64,000 nucleotides of DNA from Ruminococcus sp. (GCA_020024635.1 JAHHTL010000003.1:1-64000); one strand, 5' to 3'; shown: positions 24,120 to 32,863, numbered from the stretch's first letter. Notes: generated by a model not told the origin, from the sequence alone. Made by a program: numbers and translations.

Positions 24120-25928
24120 ATGGCAAATAGTAAACAAGTACCATTACGATCTGAAGTAGCAGTGGAAGACACCTGGGATTTAAGTCCACTTTTTAAAGAT
24201 GATAAAGCATTTGAAAAGACATATGAAGAAGCGGAAAAAGAAATTCCTGTTTTGGAAAATTATTCTGGTAAGATCACAGAATCTTCGGAAATCCTACTTT
24301 CCTATTTAGAAGAGAGAGATCGACAGTTGCTAAGAATGGAATTCCTTTTCGGCTATGCGTTCCAGTTGAGTGATCAAGATACAGCTAATACTGTGTCTCA
24401 GGCAATGAAGGCACGTGCATTTAGCCTTTATACAAAACTAACATCAGCAATTTCCTGGGAAGCTCCACAGATTCTTCAAATGACAGAAGAAATGGTGGAT
24501 CGATACTGTATAGAAAAACCAGAATTAGAAAATTATCGTCATCTTCTGATGGATATTTTAAGTAAAAAGGAACATACATTAAGCGCAGAAGAAGAAAATC
24601 TTCTTTCCCTAAGTGCAGATATGGCAAATGGACCAGATACAATCTATAGTATGTTTAATGATGCAGACCTTGTATTTCCAGAAATTGACGATGGAAATGG
24701 TGGCAAAGTTAGAATTACCCAAGGTCGTTTTGTTCCGTTATTAGAAAGCAAAAACCGACAGGTGAGAAAAGATGCCTTTGAAGGGCTTTATCATACTTAT
24801 GAAGCGTATAAAAATTCACTTTCTGCTATGTTTAGTGCCAATGTAAAGAAAGAGTTGTTTTACACAAAAGCAAGAAAATACCATTCTACAATGGAGGCGC
24901 ATTTGGCAGAATCTCATATTCCAACAAGTGTTTATACGCAGCTCATTGAAACAGTGCATGATTTTCTTCCGTCCATGTATCGCTATGTTTCTCTTAGAAA
25001 AAAATTGCTTGGTGTAGAAGAACTTCATATGTATGATGTGTATACTCCAATCGTTTCTTATGATTCCCCAGAGTATACCTTCGAGCAAGCAAAAGAAATG
25101 GTTTTAGAAGGCCTTGCGCCACTTGGGGAAGATTACCTTGAAAAATTAAGAGACGGATTTGCACATCGTTGGATTGACATTTATGAAAATCAAGGGAAGA
25201 GAAGCGGAGCCTATTCTACGTGTGTGTATGGAACACATCCATATGTACTCCTTAATTATCAAGGAACATTGGATAATGTCTTTACACTGGCTCATGAAAT
25301 GGGACATTCTCTGCATTCTTGCTACTCAAATGAAAATCAAACGGTTGTAAATGCACAGTATAATATCTTCCTTGCAGAAATTGCGTCTACTTGCAATGAA
25401 TATATTTTAATTAGTCATTTACTTGAAAAAACAGAAGATAAAGAAGAAAAAGCTTACCTTTTGAATCATCTTTTGGACAAATTCAAAGGAACCATTTATC
25501 GTCAGACCATGTTTGCTGAGTTTGAAATGATTGCCCATGAAAAAGAAGCAAATGGAGAACCATTAACCAGTGAATCTCTTTGTAAAACATACAAAGACTT
25601 AAATGAGTTATACTTTGGACCTGATATGGTGGTAGACGATGAAATTGCAATGGAATGGGCAAGAATTCCACATTTTTATACTCCATTCTATGTATACCAG
25701 TACGCAACAGGTCTGTCGGCAGCGATTGCGTTTGGAAGTAAAATCTTAAAAGGAGAGCCAAATGCACTTGAGAATTACAAAAAATTCTTAAGCGGAGGTT
25801 GCTCTGTAGATTGTCTTGATCTTTTAAAATCATGTGGTGTAGATATGACATCAAAAGAGCCTACTGCGGAAGCACTTCGCGTATTTGATGAAACACTTAC
25901 AGCCTTAGAAAAATTATACGAAGATTAA
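24120..25928 (+). CDS. pepF: Oligoendopeptidase F
   Basis: 602 residues, the normal length for M3B metallopeptidases. The zinc site HEMGH is at 392-396 (TLAHEMGHSLHS), with a downstream Glu ligand in FLAEIASTCNEY, and the M3 fold is visible throughout. It hydrolyses peptides of roughly 7-17 residues in the cytoplasm. RBS CAGGAGG is close to the ATG. It is followed by its own terminator. Confidence 0.95.
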   Translation: MANSKQVPLRSEVAVEDTWDLSPLFKDDKAFEKTYEEAEKEIPVLENYSGKITESSEILLSYLEERDRQLLRMEFLFGYAFQLSDQDTANTVSQAMKARAFSLYTKLTSAISWEAPQILQMTEEMVDRYCIEKPELENYRHLLMDILSKKEHTLSAEEENLLSLSADMANGPDTIYSMFNDADLVFPEIDDGNGGKVRITQGRFVPLLESKNRQVRKDAFEGLYHTYEAYKNSLSAMFSANVKKELFYTKARKYHSTMEAHLAESHIPTSVYTQLIETVHDFLPSMYRYVSLRKKLLGVEELHMYDVYTPIVSYDSPEYTFEQAKEMVLEGLAPLGEDYLEKLRDGFAHRWIDIYENQGKRSGAYSTCVYGTHPYVLLNYQGTLDNVFTLAHEMGHSLHSCYSNENQTVVNAQYNIFLAEIASTCNEYILISHLLEKTEDKEEKAYLLNHLLDKFKGTIYRQTMFAEFEMIAHEKEANGEPLTSESLCKTYKDLNELYFGPDMVVDDEIAMEWARIPHFYTPFYVYQYATGLSAAIAFGSKILKGEPNALENYKKFLSGGCSVDCLDLLKSCGVDMTSKEPTAEALRVFDETLTALEKLYED

Positions 25929-25948
25929 AGGTAAAGCAAAGACAGCAA

Positions 25949-25977
25949 AACAGATCACCTTTTGGTGGTCTGTTTTT
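25949..25977 (+). terminator. Terminator after pepF
   Basis: AACAGATCACC (25949-25959) pairs with GGTGGTCTGTT (25964-25974, one G-U) around TTTT, then TTT. Confidence 0.85.
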
Positions 25978-26053
25978 ATACGCACATCAGTTCATGTAAA
26001 CGATTAATTTTTTTAACAAAAGAACAATATTTTAATTTAATGGCAGAAAAACC

Positions 26054-26084
26054 TTGACTGTATAGTGACTATATCCTTTATGAT
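26054..26084 (+). promoter_or_regulatory. MerR-type 19-bp-spacer promoter/operator
   Basis: TTGACT (26054-26059) and TATGAT (26079-26084) are 19 bases apart, the overlong spacing that MerR regulators correct by twisting DNA. The spacer contains the palindrome TATAGT-G-ACTATA (26061-26073). It lies 31 bases before the merR-like start, so autoregulation is likely. Confidence 0.75.
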
Positions 26085-26114
26085 TCAGCTATCAATAGGA
26101 AAGGAGTTAAGAAA

Positions 26115-26981
26115 ATGGCATCAATTAAAGAAGTAGAAAATATCACAGGAATTGATCGACAAAATATCCGTTATTATGAAAAAGAAGGGCTTATTCATCC
26201 AAAAAGAAATAAGATCAATGCGTATCGAGATTATTCACAAGAGGATATAAAAACAATCAAACAAATCATACTGTTTCGGAAACTTGGTGTTTCCATAGAG
26301 GAGATTCGAAGCCTTTTGGAAGGAGAAAAGCAACTTTCCGAGATTTTAATAAATCAGAAAATAAAACTTCAGCAGGAAGTAAAGGGCTTAGAAGCAGCAT
26401 TGAAGTTTTGTGACAGAATCAAAGAGGAGACTTTATCAGATCTCGATGCGGATTATTATTTAGATGAAATTAAGAAAGAAGAAAGTCTGGGATCTGTTTT
26501 TGCCAGAATATTGGATGATTATAAGAAAGTAAGAGATTCCGAGCAGATTAGAAGTTTTACTTTTATGCCAGATAACATGTGTATGACACCAGCAGAATTT
26601 ACAGAATCCCTTTGTAAATATGGAGCCGAAAATCAGTTGAATCTTGTCGTTATAAAAGAAGGAATGACGCCTCATTTTACAATAGATGGGGTTGAGTACA
26701 AAGCTTATCGTTATGGAGCAAGATATGGAATGATGGTGTGTTGTGAGGCAGTAAATAAAGAAGATTATATACCAAAGAATATGCAAGAAAAGAAATACGC
26801 ATATTATCGAAGAATTCGAAAGACTCTTATAGCAGGGTGTGTGTGTATGCTTTTATGTTTATCAATCTTGGCTTATTGGGATGGAAAAGATAAACTTATT
26901 GTGTTAGTATTAATAATTATAGGCGAATTATCTAGTCTTATACATTCTTATTTTGTTTATGGAAGAAATTTTAAAGGATAA
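26115..26981 (+). CDS. Membrane-anchored MerR-family regulator
   Basis: 288 residues. Residues 1-70 are a MerR winged helix-turn-helix (GIDRQNIRYYEKEGLIHPKRN), followed by a coiled-coil dimer helix (about 75-115). The middle region (about 130-220) is of unknown fold, and two membrane helices lie near the end (about 238-255 and 262-280). Membrane anchoring is unusual for MerR; it suggests sensing at the membrane. RBS AAAGGAG. The promoter has a MerR operator. The downstream acyltransferase-like gene (64 bases away) may be a target in the same transcript. Confidence 0.85.
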   Translation: MASIKEVENITGIDRQNIRYYEKEGLIHPKRNKINAYRDYSQEDIKTIKQIILFRKLGVSIEEIRSLLEGEKQLSEILINQKIKLQQEVKGLEAALKFCDRIKEETLSDLDADYYLDEIKKEESLGSVFARILDDYKKVRDSEQIRSFTFMPDNMCMTPAEFTESLCKYGAENQLNLVVIKEGMTPHFTIDGVEYKAYRYGARYGMMVCCEAVNKEDYIPKNMQEKKYAYYRRIRKTLIAGCVCMLLCLSILAYWDGKDKLIVLVLIIIGELSSLIHSYFVYGRNFKG

Positions 26982-27045
26982 AACAATTGCCTTTGTATGA
27001 GAAAATAAATTGGCAAACAATTTTTCAATTTAAAGGAGGAGAAGA

Positions 27046-27897
27046 ATGACAGTTGAGCAAGTATTAACAGAATTAAATTTTGATACCAATGTGGAAAAAG
27101 CAATTCTAAATCATCTTCAAAATCATGAAATTGAAATAAAAAAATTGGCTAAAACTGCCTATGATAAGAAGAATCACCAATTTGAATTATGTAGAAACGA
27201 TCCATTTACAAGGCTTGTGGTAATCACCTATCTTTTGGTTCAGGCATACGAACGATATCAAGCATATGGAATCCCAGATCAGATCATTTTTGATACGTTT
27301 CGAGATGTTTCTTTAAGGGGGAATCTTCATTATCGACGAACCAATGAAATGGCAGTTAGTAAAGAAGAAGTAGAATGGTATCATCGCATATTTCAAGGAA
27401 ATATTTTTAAACTTGGTTGCATACAGTTTGAAAAAACAGAGATGGTTTACTTTAATGAAAAAAAACGAGAACTTTCGGATGTGGAAATGTTAAATCGATA
27501 CAAATCTATTCTTCCAGAAGGGACACCGGTATTAAGTTGTCACATACAAGAAGGCGAAGATCTTTCTGAGAAAGCAGTAGAAAGTTCGTTTCAAAGAGCA
27601 GAGGTGTTTTTTAAGAAATATTTTCCGGAGATAGAACTAAAAGCATATGTGTGTTATACCTGGTTATTATATCCTAAAATGGTGAACCGATTAAAGGAAA
27701 ACTCAAAGATTAGAAAGTTTGCAGAGAGGTTTGAAGTAATCAGTTCTTATGATAGTCGAACACTTGCGATGAAAATGCTGTTTCCCCCAGAAAAGAAAGA
27801 GGGAAAAAATAATCTGACAAGTTTACAGAAAATGGCTATAGAACATGAAGAATGGTTCGGATTTTCTTGTGGGGTAATTTTGCTTGAAGAGAAATGA
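27046..27897 (+). CDS. Acyltransferase-domain (GNAT-like) protein
   Basis: 283 residues, soluble. The arrangement fits the Firmicute proteins named acyltransferase domain-containing (DUF5596 N-terminal plus GNAT_C-like C-terminal): an alpha-helical N-terminal region, a central FRDVSLRGNLHYRRTN and WYHRIFQGNIFKLGCIQFEK part, and CHIQEGEDLSEKAVESSFQRAEVFFKKYF. No acceptor can be named. RBS AAAGGAGGAG before ATG. It lies between the MerR gene and the DUF2325 locus. Confidence 0.65.
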   Translation: MTVEQVLTELNFDTNVEKAILNHLQNHEIEIKKLAKTAYDKKNHQFELCRNDPFTRLVVITYLLVQAYERYQAYGIPDQIIFDTFRDVSLRGNLHYRRTNEMAVSKEEVEWYHRIFQGNIFKLGCIQFEKTEMVYFNEKKRELSDVEMLNRYKSILPEGTPVLSCHIQEGEDLSEKAVESSFQRAEVFFKKYFPEIELKAYVCYTWLLYPKMVNRLKENSKIRKFAERFEVISSYDSRTLAMKMLFPPEKKEGKNNLTSLQKMAIEHEEWFGFSCGVILLEEK

Positions 27898-27973
27898 TAG
27901 TTGACATCTTGTTTTTAAAGGAAATAATTGATAAAAACAAATCATTAACATGGTAGATATTAAAAAATAGATA

Positions 27974-28002
27974 TTGCAAACAACGGAATAGTCTTGTATA
28001 AT
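27974..28002 (+). promoter_or_regulatory. Promoter of the DUF2325 locus
   Basis: TTGCAA (27974-27979), 17 bases, TATAAT (27997-28002) preceded by TG. The start point (about 28009) abuts operator 1, as expected for a repressed promoter. Confidence 0.7.
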
Positions 28003-28010
28003 AGTACATA

Positions 28011-28028
28011 AGTTAGATAAAACTAACT
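28011..28028 (+). promoter_or_regulatory. Operator 1 (AGTTAG-N6-CTAACT)
   Basis: AGTTAG-ATAAAA-CTAACT, two perfect half-sites six bases apart, at the transcription start. The layout is shared with operator 2 at 28092-28109 and resembles DtxR/MntR-family metal-repressor sites. The repressor itself is not in the window. Confidence 0.65.
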
Positions 28029-28054
28029 CCATAAGTTGATTCAAAAAATACAGT

Positions 28055-28080
28055 AAATAACGGTAGTTCTACCGTTATTT
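28055..28080 (+). other. Perfect hairpin between two operators
   Basis: AAATAACGGTAG (28055-28066) and CTACCGTTATTT (28069-28080) are exact reverse complements with only two bases between. ATTTAC follows. It may be an attenuator, an mRNA-stabilising structure or a further protein site. Confidence 0.7.
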
Positions 28081-28091
28081 ATTTACACAAA

Positions 28092-28109
28092 GGTTAGTTG
28101 CAACTAACC
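28092..28109 (+). promoter_or_regulatory. Operator 2 (18-bp perfect palindrome)
   Basis: GGTTAGTTGCAACTAACC is perfectly palindromic and matches the half-sites and N6 spacing of operator 1. It ends 4 bases before the GGAGG ribosome site of the DUF2325 gene. Confidence 0.7.
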
Positions 28110-28123
28110 AGAAGGAGGACGAG

Positions 28124-28399
28124 ATGAGTATAGTCATTGTTGGTGGAAACGAAGGTATGGTAAGACAATATAAGGATTTATGTCAATCTTATAAATGTAA
28201 AGCAAAGGTTTTTGCGAAAACTTCAGGAAAACTCAAAATTGGATGTCCAGATCTTATGGTACTTTTTACAAACACAGTGTCACATAAAATGTTGAAAGCA
28301 GCATTAAACGAGGTGAAAGGACAAAATACAGTAGTTGAACGAGTACATACAAGTTCTTTAGCAGCATTAAAAGGAGTATTAGATGAGTATGCGTCTTAA
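28124..28399 (+). CDS. DUF2325 family protein
   Basis: 91 residues: MSIVIVGGNEGMVRQYKDLCQ at the N-terminus and a SHKMLKAALNEVKGQNTVVERVHTSS central part, as in DUF2325 proteins. The first strand and GGNEG loop suggest a small alpha/beta (Rossmann-like) fold; biochemical role unknown. The family often occurs near iron/manganese transport genes. The gene follows two palindromic operators, so metal control is likely. RBS AGAAGGAGGACG. The next gene, a putative metal exporter, starts 90 bases on and has its own promoter. Confidence 0.8.
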   Translation: MSIVIVGGNEGMVRQYKDLCQSYKCKAKVFAKTSGKLKIGCPDLMVLFTNTVSHKMLKAALNEVKGQNTVVERVHTSSLAALKGVLDEYAS

Positions 28400-28413
28400 G
28401 AAACTTCGTTTAT

Positions 28414-28441
28414 TTGACATATTATAAAAAAGGACTATAAT
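28414..28441 (+). promoter_or_regulatory. Promoter of the metal-exporter gene
   Basis: TTGACA (28414-28419), 16 bases, TATAAT (28436-28441). Both hexamers are consensus; no GTTAG/CTAAC operator is near, so exporter expression may be partly independent of the DUF2325 promoter. Confidence 0.65.
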
Positions 28442-28488
28442 CTATAGAATACAGTTTTAAAATAATTTGTATAAGAAGGTAGAAGATT

Positions 28489-29364
28489 ATGTCTCAATTA
28501 TTAGTGGAAATAGTACATCATATATTGCATCATAGTTTGAAACTATTTCCTTTTTTGTTTCTTACGTATTGGGTAATGGGATTATTGGAACAGATGTCCA
28601 GTGCCAAGTCACGAAGATTAATTCAAAATGCAGGAAAAGTGGGACCTGTGTGGGGAAGCATTTGTGGAGCGTTTCCACAGTGTGGATTTTCGGCAGCAGC
28701 GTCCTATTTTTATGTGGGTAGGGTTCTCACACTAGGAACATTGATTTCAGTTTACATGTCAACTTCAGATGAAATGATTCCAATCTTAATCTCAGAAAGA
28801 GTTCCTGTTCCTACAATCGCATCTATTGTAGCTGCAAAAGTGATGATTGGAATGATTACGGGATTTTTGATTGAATTACTGTTTGGGTGGTTTAGAAAAA
28901 AGAAAACCGTTCCGTCAGATCTGCCACAGTGTGAGACGAATTCATATATGGAGTGCTGTGGGCATAAAAAAGGAATCTTACAAAATGCATTTAAACATGC
29001 ATTACGGGTTTGGATATTTATTACACTGATAACCTTATTAATAGAGATTGTTGTAGAAACAATTGGTACAGATACGATGTCGTTGATTTTTTCGGATACT
29101 CCTGTAGTAGGGGAGATGATTGCGGCATTGGTAGGGTTGATTCCAAATTGTGGAGCATCCGTAGTGATTACACAACTTTACCTAGAAGGAATCATTGGTA
29201 CAGGTCCAATGTTAAGTGGACTATTAGTTAGCGCCGGTGTGGGATTACTTGTTCTTTTTAAAGAAAATCGAAATTTACGTGAAAATATGTGGATTACCGC
29301 TATCCTATATGTAGGGAGCGTTTTATGGGGAGTGCTGTTTCAAGCCCTTGGAGTTGTTTTTTAA
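28489..29364 (+). CDS. Putative 10-TM manganese/heavy-metal exporter (PF11449)
   Basis: 291 residues with about ten hydrophobic segments. Each half has a short conserved Cys motif at a membrane border: GAFPQCGFSAAAS and IPNCGASVVITQ. This arrangement fits the ArsP_2/putative manganese transporter family PF11449. A soluble linker in the middle contains CETNSYMECCGHKK, a possible metal-binding loop. Direction and ion are unproven; the upstream DtxR/MntR-like operators favour a divalent metal. RBS AGAAGG before ATG. Confidence 0.78.
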   Translation: MSQLLVEIVHHILHHSLKLFPFLFLTYWVMGLLEQMSSAKSRRLIQNAGKVGPVWGSICGAFPQCGFSAAASYFYVGRVLTLGTLISVYMSTSDEMIPILISERVPVPTIASIVAAKVMIGMITGFLIELLFGWFRKKKTVPSDLPQCETNSYMECCGHKKGILQNAFKHALRVWIFITLITLLIEIVVETIGTDTMSLIFSDTPVVGEMIAALVGLIPNCGASVVITQLYLEGIIGTGPMLSGLLVSAGVGLLVLFKENRNLRENMWITAILYVGSVLWGVLFQALGVVF

Positions 29365-29482
29365 CGAAGAAACTTGCAAATATATTCCCTATATATTAAA
29401 ATACCCCTAAGAATCAATGAAGGAAAAGTTGCAGAAGAGGACAATCTACACTTTTTCCTATAACTAAAGGAGGAGAAGGGGT

Positions 29483-30712
29483 ATGAAAAATACATTATGG
29501 AGTAGAGATTATATATTGTTAACCGTGGCTACAGTCTTTGGTTCGGTTGGATGGATTGCTGGAGACTTTGCTTTATCATTTCTTGTATTTGATGAGACGG
29601 GAAGTACACTTGCATCTGCATTAGTCCTTTCCGTACAGTTTATACCACGGTTTTTTGTTCCACTTTTTGCGGCTCCCATTCTAGACCGCTTTCACAGAAA
29701 ACCGTTCCTTGTTGGTGGTGATTTCATCAATGGAATCATGTATACACTTGCGGGATTTTATTTGTTAAATCACCCATTTTCTTATGGGGGATATCTCTTG
29801 TTTTCGCTATTGTTAGCTTGTCTTGGGTGTTTTGACTCTCTTGCTTATAATAGCATCTATCCAAATGTAATTCCAAAAGGAATGGAGCAGAAGGGGTACG
29901 CGGTATCTGCTATGTTATATCCATTTCTAACGGTCATTATGACACCGCTTGCAGCGGTGCTTATGGATTGGATCAAGGTAGAAGGAATCTTGATTTTGCA
30001 AGGTGGGATGTCATTTGTTGCTGCCCTTGTAGAGAGTCAAATGAAAGTACACGAGGAAGATCACTTGGCGGGAAAGAAGTTTTCTTTTTCGTTATGGAAA
30101 GAAGATTTAGTAGAAGGGATAAAATATGTGAAAAATGAACAGGGGTTGTTTCAGATTTTTTTATACACCTCTGTATCAAATGGAGTAGCGCAAGGGTGCA
30201 GCCCTTTGTTGATTGCGTTTTTTCGAGCTACGAAAGGGTTCACAGTAGGAATGTACGCATTTTTTTCTGTAGCTGAATTTTTAGGAAGAATGTTTGGAGG
30301 AATTTTAAATTATCGTGTAAAAATTCCAGAGAAGAAATTGTTTGGCTTTTGCTTTGGAGTCTATAACTTTTATGCCATCATGGATATGGTACTTTTGTGG
30401 ATATCATACCCGCTTATGCTGGTCAATAGAGCTATCTGTGGTTTCCTTGGTGTGAATAGCGCCACTTGGCGGGAGGCTGCTGTACAAAAGTACATCCCTG
30501 ATCGTATGCGTGCAAGGGTAAATGCATTTCAGGAAATACTATTTTTTGGCATGAGCAGTGTTCTGACCTTGGTGATCGGCATATTGGGAGATTATGTGGA
30601 TTATAGAATCTGTATGTCTGTTGGTGCGGGGGCTACGATCCTTGTGTGTGTACTTACTATATGGAGAAAGCGAAAGGAAGTAAAAGCAGTTTATGAATAT
30701 ACTTCTGTGTAA
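29483..30712 (+). CDS. MFS transporter
   Basis: 409 residues with 10-12 hydrophobic segments and the MFS loop 2-3 motif in variant form (APILDRFHRKPFLVGGDF). N-terminus (LWSRDYILLTVATVFGSVGWIAGDFALSFLVFDETGS) is like MFS_3-type exporters. Substrate unknown. AAAGGAGGAGAAGGGG before ATG. Its last 20 bases overlap the DUF1294 gene, so the two are probably translated from one message. Confidence 0.82.
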   Translation: MKNTLWSRDYILLTVATVFGSVGWIAGDFALSFLVFDETGSTLASALVLSVQFIPRFFVPLFAAPILDRFHRKPFLVGGDFINGIMYTLAGFYLLNHPFSYGGYLLFSLLLACLGCFDSLAYNSIYPNVIPKGMEQKGYAVSAMLYPFLTVIMTPLAAVLMDWIKVEGILILQGGMSFVAALVESQMKVHEEDHLAGKKFSFSLWKEDLVEGIKYVKNEQGLFQIFLYTSVSNGVAQGCSPLLIAFFRATKGFTVGMYAFFSVAEFLGRMFGGILNYRVKIPEKKLFGFCFGVYNFYAIMDMVLLWISYPLMLVNRAICGFLGVNSATWREAAVQKYIPDRMRARVNAFQEILFFGMSSVLTLVIGILGDYVDYRICMSVGAGATILVCVLTIWRKRKEVKAVYEYTSV

Positions 30713-30971
30713 GTACGTCTTAATAATGAATGTAATGACATTTCTAGCATTTGCAGTAGATAAAAGAAAAGCACAAAAGAGAAAGTGGAGATTATCAACA
30801 AAGACGTTGATGGGACTTTCCATTTTAGGAGGAGCAGGAGGCGGATTCGTAGCCATGCATGTATTTCGGCATAAGACAAAACAAAGAAAATATTTGGTTG
30901 GAATCCCCAGTATACTAATCATACAGACAATCGGATTACTTTACTTCGTGCTACAACATTATTCTAATTGA
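30693..30971 (+). CDS. DUF1294 family membrane protein
   Basis: 92 residues with three hydrophobic helices and the DUF1294 core: MTFLAFAVDKRKAQKRKWRLSTKTLMGLSILGGAGGGFVAMHVFRHKTKQRKYLVGIP. A small inner-membrane protein of unknown role. The ATG lies inside the MFS gene (20-base overlap, different frame). The 3' end overlaps by 13 bases the end of the convergent class I amidotransferase gene on the minus strand. Confidence 0.82.
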   Translation: MNILLCKYVLIMNVMTFLAFAVDKRKAQKRKWRLSTKTLMGLSILGGAGGGFVAMHVFRHKTKQRKYLVGIPSILIIQTIGLLYFVLQHYSN

Positions 30972-31675
30972 ATCATTGTTTTAGAATGTAAGATAAACTC
31001 TTTGAACAGATTTCTCATTTCAACGGAATTTCGATACATGCTTTCAGGATGCCACTGTACCCCTATGACAAAGGGGTGCTGTGGCATTTCAATTGCTTCC
31101 ACAATTTGATCAGAGGAAGAAGCACAAATCTTAAGTCCCTCTCCTAACGTTTGGATTGCCTGATGGTGAAAACTGTTTACTTTGACATTCGAACCAATAT
31201 AATGATGAAGTTTGGAGCTTTTTACCGTTTGAATAAGGTGACTGATGTCAGAGCGGGATTGGCTATTTTGCATATGATTATAAAACTTATTTTTTGTAGA
31301 GAGAATGTCCTGATATAAGGTTCCCCCACAAGCAACGTTTAAAATTTGCATGCCACGACAGATTGCAAGAAGTGGTTTTTGGGATTTTAGGACAGATTTT
31401 GTGAGGCGGATTTGAAATAAATCAAGCGAAATGTTTGTTGTGCCAAGATGATCCATTGGGGCTTCTCCAAATAAAAGTGGTGTAATATCCTGACCACCAC
31501 AGAACAAAAATCCATCACACAGATTCAGATACTCTTCTAAAATTTGATCAGAACGGACCAGTGGAATTAACAAAGGAAGGCCTCCGGCATAGCGAATGGA
31601 CTGGATATAAGCGTTCGATACATATTGACTGGATCCTTTGATCCCGCAGATAATGATTCCGATTCTTGGTTTCAT
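30959..31675 (-). CDS. Gamma-glutamyl-gamma-aminobutyrate hydrolase family protein (peptidase C26)
   Basis: 238 residues. Class I glutamine amidotransferase-like fold: nucleophile Cys in PLLAICRGMQILN, preceded by FLFCGGQDI, and the His-Glu pair in GVQWHPES. These match the PuuD/peptidase C26 family, which cleaves gamma-glutamyl amide bonds. The exact substrate is not decided. It stands alone on the minus strand, divergent from the dipeptidase gene, and its 3' end overlaps the DUF1294 gene by 13 bases. Confidence 0.88.
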   Translation of the reverse strand: MKPRIGIIICGIKGSSQYVSNAYIQSIRYAGGLPLLIPLVRSDQILEEYLNLCDGFLFCGGQDITPLLFGEAPMDHLGTTNISLDLFQIRLTKSVLKSQKPLLAICRGMQILNVACGGTLYQDILSTKNKFYNHMQNSQSRSDISHLIQTVKSSKLHHYIGSNVKVNSFHHQAIQTLGEGLKICASSSDQIVEAIEMPQHPFVIGVQWHPESMYRNSVEMRNLFKEFILHSKTMIQLE

Positions 31676-31771
31676 AAGTACTCCTTTTCATGTTATAATC
31701 ATTTTTAGATGTTTCTAGCATATGTAAAAATATGGGAAGCTATACATGATAAAATCAGAAGGAGAATAGGA

Positions 31772-32788
31772 ATGTCTTATATTGATATGCATTGTGATAC
31801 CATCAGTTGTCTAATGAAACAAAAAAGCGAGACACTTTTAAAAAATCATTTTTGTGTTGATTTGGAGAAAATGGAAGTGGCAAACACCGGTATTCAGTTT
31901 TTCGCTTGTTTTGTAAATGCTGGTTCATACGAAAAGGATAGGACTATAGAACAAAAGAAAGAAGCGAATGGCATGAGAAAAATAAAAAACACTATTTGGA
32001 ACAAAGCCTATGCCGACGTTTTGAAAATGATTGAGCGAATTGATGGTGAGCAAAATCAAAAGCTGGCTGTTGCAACGTCCTATCAAGAAGTACAAGATTG
32101 TTTGCAACAAGGAAAAATCGTGGCATGCAAAACAGTGGAAGAAGGTGGTGTGTTAAATGGAAATTTGGAACGATTAAAAGAATTGTATAGCAAGGGGATT
32201 CGTTTGCTGACTTTAACTTGGAATTATGCGAACTGTATCGGATATCCCAATAGCACAGATGCATCCATCATGAAAAAAGGATTAACGCCATTTGGAATAG
32301 ATACAATTCAGCAGATGAATGAACTTGGTATGATGATAGACGTATCGCATTTGTCAGACGGTGGATTTTATGACTGCATCAGGTATAGTAAAATGCCAAT
32401 TTGTGCCTCACATTCCAACGCCAGAGGATTATGTAAACATCCAAGAAACCTTTCGGATCAAATGTTAAAAATGCTTGGAGAAAAAGGGGGAGTATCTGGA
32501 CTTAATTTTTGTACCTATTTTTTAAGAGAAGATGAAAATGTAATGGTAGATGATATTGCAGAGCATGCAAAGTACATGATTGAGAAAGGTGGAGAGGAGT
32601 TAGTTGCACTCGGAAGTGATTTTGATGGATTTGAGAATCCACGAAGAGAGAACTGGGTTAATAATGTAAATGATATGCCACTTTTGTGGGATGCATTTCG
32701 ACGAAAAGGAATTACAGAACGCCAGATTGATAAAATAATGTGGAAAAACGCACTTCGTTTTATGAAAGAGACAATCAATTATAAATAG
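31772..32788 (+). CDS. Membrane dipeptidase (renal dipeptidase type, M19)
   Basis: 338 residues. Zinc-binding residues visible: His6 and Asp8 in YIDMHCDT, the bridging Glu in KTVEEGG, and two His in IDVSHLSDGGF and ICASHSNARGLCKHPRNLSD; LGSDFDGFE lies near the end. M19 enzymes cleave dipeptides, including some with D-residues. No signal peptide, so probably cytoplasmic. ATG 31772 follows AGAAGGAGAATAGG; an earlier in-frame ATG at 31709 has no ribosome site. Confidence 0.92.
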   Translation: MSYIDMHCDTISCLMKQKSETLLKNHFCVDLEKMEVANTGIQFFACFVNAGSYEKDRTIEQKKEANGMRKIKNTIWNKAYADVLKMIERIDGEQNQKLAVATSYQEVQDCLQQGKIVACKTVEEGGVLNGNLERLKELYSKGIRLLTLTWNYANCIGYPNSTDASIMKKGLTPFGIDTIQQMNELGMMIDVSHLSDGGFYDCIRYSKMPICASHSNARGLCKHPRNLSDQMLKMLGEKGGVSGLNFCTYFLREDENVMVDDIAEHAKYMIEKGGEELVALGSDFDGFENPRRENWVNNVNDMPLLWDAFRRKGITERQIDKIMWKNALRFMKETINYK

Positions 32789-32863
32789 TAAGAAAATACT
32801 GTTCCTTTTTGATAAAAAGTAGTATAATAAATTAGATTTTTTGAAAAGGGAGTAGGCGTAAAG

